In this document: positions 60,640-64,000 of the stretch, one piece after another
How positions within the stretch are numbered: position 1 is the first letter of the stretch
How the letters are laid out: each line of letters begins with the position of its first letter
Assembly (NCBI RefSeq): GCF_001275135.1
Contig: NZ_LFQU01000002.1
Location: 1-64,000, forward strand
DNA length: 64,000 nt
Source: Xylanibacter rarus
GTDB lineage: Bacteria; Bacteroidota; Bacteroidia; Bacteroidales; Bacteroidaceae
Reading direction: 5' to 3'
Notes under the pieces: generated by a model
What the model was told of the DNA's origin: nothing
Database searches by the model: none
Seen by the model: the letters and a program-made list of their open reading frames with translations, nothing else
Program-made: the position numbers and the translations under genes

Positions 60640-63132
60640 TTACTTCACGATAACCTTGCGTGTCGTGCCGTCGCTCATCCTCAATATGTTTATTCCCTTC
60701 TGAGGAGCCGAGAGCTTGCGGCCGTCGAGCGAGTAGCGCGCCACTTCGCTGACACCTGCATCAGCCTTAGCACTATCCATGCCAGTGGTGACATGGCTGT
60801 CGCCGGTCTGCAAGTTTACAACAACAGTCTCTGACGGCTGCGATGTCGTGCTCTTGCCTTCAAGTTCAAAGTGCGACGTTACATAATATCCGTAAGTATC
60901 AAAGCCGTAGCCGTCAAGGCCGGTAAACATATAGGAAGTTGTTTCAGAGTCAGTGTCCACAGCCGCTATAGGCGTAATCACGACGTCGCCCTCATTGACA
61001 GCCTGGGTGAAGCGAATCTCGTCAAGCATGAATGCTCCATAGTTAGAGGTGAACATCACAATCTGCGCAAACTCTGACGTTACAGGCAGTGAATACAGTC
61101 CGTTGATATATCCGGTGCCCTCTTCTGACTGTTCAAACGGCACGAAATACGACTTTCCGTCCACTCTTAATATAAGCTGGTCGCCCAATCCGCCATATGC
61201 CTTGACATACACTCTGATTTCATCATCGTTGCCTACATATATCTCGGGCGTCACTATTTCTGTGAGTATATACGAAGAGCTTTCGCATCCGAGCATACCT
61301 TGGGCGATGGTGTTGCCCACACCTGTCCATCCCGGCAATGCGGTGTACTGGTCAAGTCGGCTGCTGTCATCATTGCCGAGTATTTCAGGCGAGCGCCAGT
61401 CGGTGGCCGATGTAACTTCGTCATTAATCTTATCGAATGTCTCCTCAAGCAGTATGAAGTCGGCATCATCCTCCTCCACTTTCGTCACACCAAACATCTC
61501 GACCGTATATCCGGTGGCCTTCGGGGCAAGATTCCAGTTTGCCGTGAAGCTTCCGTTCGAGTCTATGTTGCTTGCCGGCAGCACTTCAGGCGAGCATACG
61601 CCGAATGCGTGATAGATCAACTTGTCTGAGAAGGTGAACACATAATGTCCGCGCACAGAGTAGTAATATTCAGTCTCAGGGTCAAGTCCGGTGAACGTGT
61701 AGCTCGTGCCGTCGGTATAGTCGTAGTAAGTGTCGTTGCTTTCATCACCCCAGTCTGACGAATTCTCTCCGAACACGCGCTCCAGCCTGAACGGACGGTT
61801 GGTTTCGATGTCGATGTTGTCCACCAAGATGTATTCGCCCTCTTCCATATCGCCCGGCCTTATGCGTATGGCCTTGTAAGTATTGGCAAAACCGTAAATC
61901 TCATCAGACAGCCTGACAATGTCTCCGTCAATAAAATATGAGGCATAGATATAGGCCACAGTCTTCCAGCCACTTTCGGTAAGACCATCCACATAGACAG
62001 TTGCCATCGACATATATGGGTCGTCGTAATGTGTAACAAACTTCATATAGAAGTCCATCGTCTTGTAGGTTGCACCATTTTCGGGCGTTGTCAGCGTGTC
62101 GCGGTCATACATTACCATGGCCTTCGAGCCATCCATGCCCTTGTCGGGTGATATTTCAGAAGATGTAACGCCCCATCCTTCCTGCGGTGCGGTGTAGTTT
62201 TCAAAATCTTCAGAGAAGGCTCCGTCCGTGTCAGAAGTATAAGTCATCTTATACAGGTCGACGTAATATTCAAACGCCTTGCGCAAAGGTTGCCACTCAA
62301 TAGTGAACCTGTCGGCCTGGAAGTCGGTTACGCATATAACCTTAGGTGCGGCGAGGAACGTCGGCGCCGACGTCACTTTAACGTCGTCAATGAGCACTGC
62401 GCCTTCGGTGAAGAAGCAGATATAGCCGTCGCTGTCGCCCGAATAGTTGTTGAAGTGGAGCTCTATCTCCGTCCATCCCTGATTTTCGTAGAGGCGCGTG
62501 GTATAATATCCGCTGCCGTCTTCCAGGTCGGTATCGGCCAGCTGACTCGAAGTGTAGCCGCCTCTGCACACCTGCACGCCTATGGTTGACCCTCTGGAGA
62601 GGCCCCATATTTCCTCACCTGTCTCAGGATCTTCGTTGTACACAATCCAGCACGGCATGGCCTTGACCTTGAAAGTCAGTGTTATCTCGCCCGAATAGTC
62701 GCCAAGCGGAGTCATCAGGGCCGCGTAAATCATGGGGTTGTAAGTCTTAAGATACAATGCGCCGCCGGCAGCATAGACCGACTCTCCTGCCCATGTGCCG
62801 TCTTTAGTCATTGAGGGGTCGATGAATATGCCCGGCTCGTAATATGATGAAGCCAAGAACTTGGTGGTGTCGGGAGTTTCCATCGAGCCTCCGGTAACCT
62901 TCGAGAAGTCTTCATCGATAAGGATATCGCGCTGAGCGGCACTGGCATTGTTAGGCCGTATCTTCAGCGGTGCCGGCGTAACATCAGAGTTTACATCAGT
63001 TATCACTACCTGCTTTTTAGCTTTCTGAACCTGAACAACGCGTTTCGGGCCTGCGGCCTGAACGGTTATGCATACCGCAGCGACGAGCGTCATGGCCGCG
63101 GCTTTAATGATGTGCATTGTAAAGTTATTCAT
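60640..63132 (-). CDS. Secreted multi-domain adhesin-like protein with fibronectin III-like modules and type IX-like tail
   Basis: A protein of about 830 residues with a signal peptide (HIIKAAAMTLVAAVCITVQAA). The mature part starts with a cleaved-adhesin/galactose-binding-like domain (DEDFSKVTGGSMETP..., ending VLIDDVKVTS). Two further copies of such domains follow (ENYTAPQEGWGV and ETFDKINDEV segments, ending VDNIDIETN and LDEIRFTQA). They are separated by fibronectin III-like modules (FTIEWQPLRKAFEYYVDLY, SFTANWNLAPKATGYTVEMF). The end YSLDGRKLSAPQKGINILR...IVK matches the tail of the pectate lyase. Two starts are plausible; 63132 keeps a normal signal peptide. Ligand unknown. Confidence 0.75.
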   Translation of the reverse strand: MNNFTMHIIKAAAMTLVAAVCITVQAAGPKRVVQVQKAKKQVVITDVNSDVTPAPLKIRPNNASAAQRDILIDEDFSKVTGGSMETPDTTKFLASSYYEPGIFIDPSMTKDGTWAGESVYAAGGALYLKTYNPMIYAALMTPLGDYSGEITLTFKVKAMPCWIVYNEDPETGEEIWGLSRGSTIGVQVCRGGYTSSQLADTDLEDGSGYYTTRLYENQGWTEIELHFNNYSGDSDGYICFFTEGAVLIDDVKVTSAPTFLAAPKVICVTDFQADRFTIEWQPLRKAFEYYVDLYKMTYTSDTDGAFSEDFENYTAPQEGWGVTSSEISPDKGMDGSKAMVMYDRDTLTTPENGATYKTMDFYMKFVTHYDDPYMSMATVYVDGLTESGWKTVAYIYASYFIDGDIVRLSDEIYGFANTYKAIRIRPGDMEEGEYILVDNIDIETNRPFRLERVFGENSSDWGDESNDTYYDYTDGTSYTFTGLDPETEYYYSVRGHYVFTFSDKLIYHAFGVCSPEVLPASNIDSNGSFTANWNLAPKATGYTVEMFGVTKVEEDDADFILLEETFDKINDEVTSATDWRSPEILGNDDSSRLDQYTALPGWTGVGNTIAQGMLGCESSSYILTEIVTPEIYVGNDDEIRVYVKAYGGLGDQLILRVDGKSYFVPFEQSEEGTGYINGLYSLPVTSEFAQIVMFTSNYGAFMLDEIRFTQAVNEGDVVITPIAAVDTDSETTSYMFTGLDGYGFDTYGYYVTSHFELEGKSTTSQPSETVVVNLQTGDSHVTTGMDSAKADAGVSEVARYSLDGRKLSAPQKGINILRMSDGTTRKVIVK

Positions 63133-63270
63133 AACAAGTGTGTTTTTTAGGTTAGAACTTGACAAATGCAAATATCATTAATGTGTAACTCAGAAGCAAG
63201 ATAAAGTTATAAAAATGCGAACTAATTTCGGAAATTAGAACATATTTGTACGTTTCCAGGTGTCTTTATG

Positions 63271-64000
63271 TCAATCGGAAGCCTTTTTTCCGAAGGCTTC
63301 CTTCTGATACTCGTTGGGCGAAACGCCTGTGAACTTCTTGAAAACCATGGCGAAATTGCTACGGCTTCTGAAGCCAATGTCTACGGCTACGGCCTGTATG
63401 GTTACGTTGGCATATTCAGGAGACGACAGGCGCCGGCACGCCTCCTCTATGCGGTATTGCGACAGAAGGGTGCTGAAATTGATGCCGAACACTTCGTTTA
63501 TGACACGCGAAGCCGTCCGGGTGTGTATCCCGAGCATGGCTGCCATCTTCTCGAGCGAGAAATCCTGCTGATATATTTCGGCCGATGTCTCCATAAACTG
63601 TCTTATCATGCGTGCCAGTTCCTGTGTCTTTTCGTCAGGCCCGGTGGTCTGCTGCACCCCGCCTGAATGCCGGACAGATGTTGCCCTGCCGGCTGTCGGC
63701 CTGCCGCCGGCCTTAGCCTTGCGGCGGCTTCGTGACCTCAGCCATATCATCGTGCCGGCAGCTGATGCTGATACAAATGCCAGCAGAACTGCTATCAGGC
63801 CGCCGGAAATGCCGGATACGCCTGAGGTATCAAGTTCGCCCATAACTCTTGCCGGAAGGAATCGGCACTCGTGGTCGCGTATGCGCATATAGTCGCTGTA
63901 CGACAAGGTCGTATCGTTTATCAAAAGATATTTTACACGATATGCCTCTGATGAGTCGGCTGCCCCCATCTTGGCATAAAACGCCGACAGGGCCTTATAC
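63271..64000 (-). CDS. TPR/membrane-anchored AraC-type regulator, cut by the window edge
   Basis: The open frame runs off the right edge, so only the C-terminal 243 residues are seen. The first visible part (YKALSAFYAKMGAADSSEAYRVKYLL) looks like a tetratricopeptide helix pair. It is followed by a membrane segment (GGLIAVLLAFVSASAAGTMIWL), a basic linker and an AraC/XylS helix-turn-helix domain at the C terminus (LEKMAAMLGIHTRTASRVINEVFG, then VTIQAVAVDIGFRSRSNFAMVFKKFTGVSPNEYQ). This architecture, TPR domain outside the membrane and AraC domain inside, is common in Prevotella and Bacteroides. It is divergent neither from nor obviously linked to the adhesin gene downstream. Confidence 0.85.
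   Translation of the reverse strand, partial: YKALSAFYAKMGAADSSEAYRVKYLLINDTTLSYSDYMRIRDHECRFLPARVMGELDTSGVSGISGGLIAVLLAFVSASAAGTMIWLRSRSRRKAKAGGRPTAGRATSVRHSGGVQQTTGPDEKTQELARMIRQFMETSAEIYQQDFSLEKMAAMLGIHTRTASRVINEVFGINFSTLLSQYRIEEACRRLSSPEYANVTIQAVAVDIGFRSRSNFAMVFKKFTGVSPNEYQKEAFGKKASD

Overview
The window looks like a chromosomal segment from a Bacteroidetes bacterium, most likely a Prevotella-type member of the Bacteroidales. Supporting signs are a SusC/SusD pair with a hybrid two-component sensor, a Mfa/Fim-type (type V) pilus locus, type IX secretion-like C-terminal tails, and promoters of the TTTG-N19-21-TAnnTTTG type in front of several genes. I saw no rRNA or tRNA gene.

Layout. 0-10.4 kb: a fructan-utilisation locus on the minus strand (GH32 hydrolase, SusD, SusC, sugar-binding hybrid sensor-regulator), with a small MITE-like element between susC and the sensor. 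10.7-14.9 kb: cysS, preceded by an array of 75-nt repeats that each carry a -7-like box, then a gene-poor stretch and aspA. 15.2-29.7 kb: a minus-strand pilus locus running from a DUF3575 protein and a DUF3868/OmpA-like protein through a major fimbrillin, a Mfa2-type anchor and two further pilin-like lipoproteins to a 1966-residue putative tip adhesin. 30.5-38.3 kb: a laterally acquired island of AT-richer DNA. It holds a broken HigB toxin with intact HigA antitoxin, a BcgI-like fused nuclease-methyltransferase, a specificity gene built of three target-recognition modules joined at poly-G tracts, a MmcQ/YjbR protein, a RhuM-like protein and a tyrosine recombinase. 38.8-53.3 kb: mostly housekeeping and envelope genes (succinyl-CoA/acetate CoA-transferase, nitroreductase lipoprotein, epimerase, PAP2 enzyme, DUF4294, glutaminyl cyclase, MORN protein, a C26-M19 fusion peptidase with its Lrp-type regulator, three FKBP isomerases, a sirtuin). 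53.7-64 kb: a secreted pectate lyase, an OPT peptide transporter, a three-gene cassette (CobD/HisC-like PLP enzyme, nucleotidyltransferase, LicD) that could make and attach a phospho-amino-alcohol to surface glycans, a secreted multi-domain adhesin-like protein, and an AraC regulator cut by the right edge.

The most interesting part is the restriction-modification island. Two homopolymeric G tracts (G7 and G8), each followed by TAAA, sit at the module boundaries of the specificity gene. Slippage would switch the protein between one, two and three recognition modules. In the state seen here module 1 is out of frame with modules 2 and 3. Single-base disruptions are also present in the HigB toxin and at the start of the major fimbrillin gene, so read-level checking is needed to separate phase variation from assembly error.

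Non-coding sequence also carries several structured repeat families: paired 16-17 bp hairpins with changing stem sequence, a degenerate ATGAGACT repeat after three genes, a TTGTTGA iteron-like cluster beside the integrase, and a 22-nt helically phased repeat.
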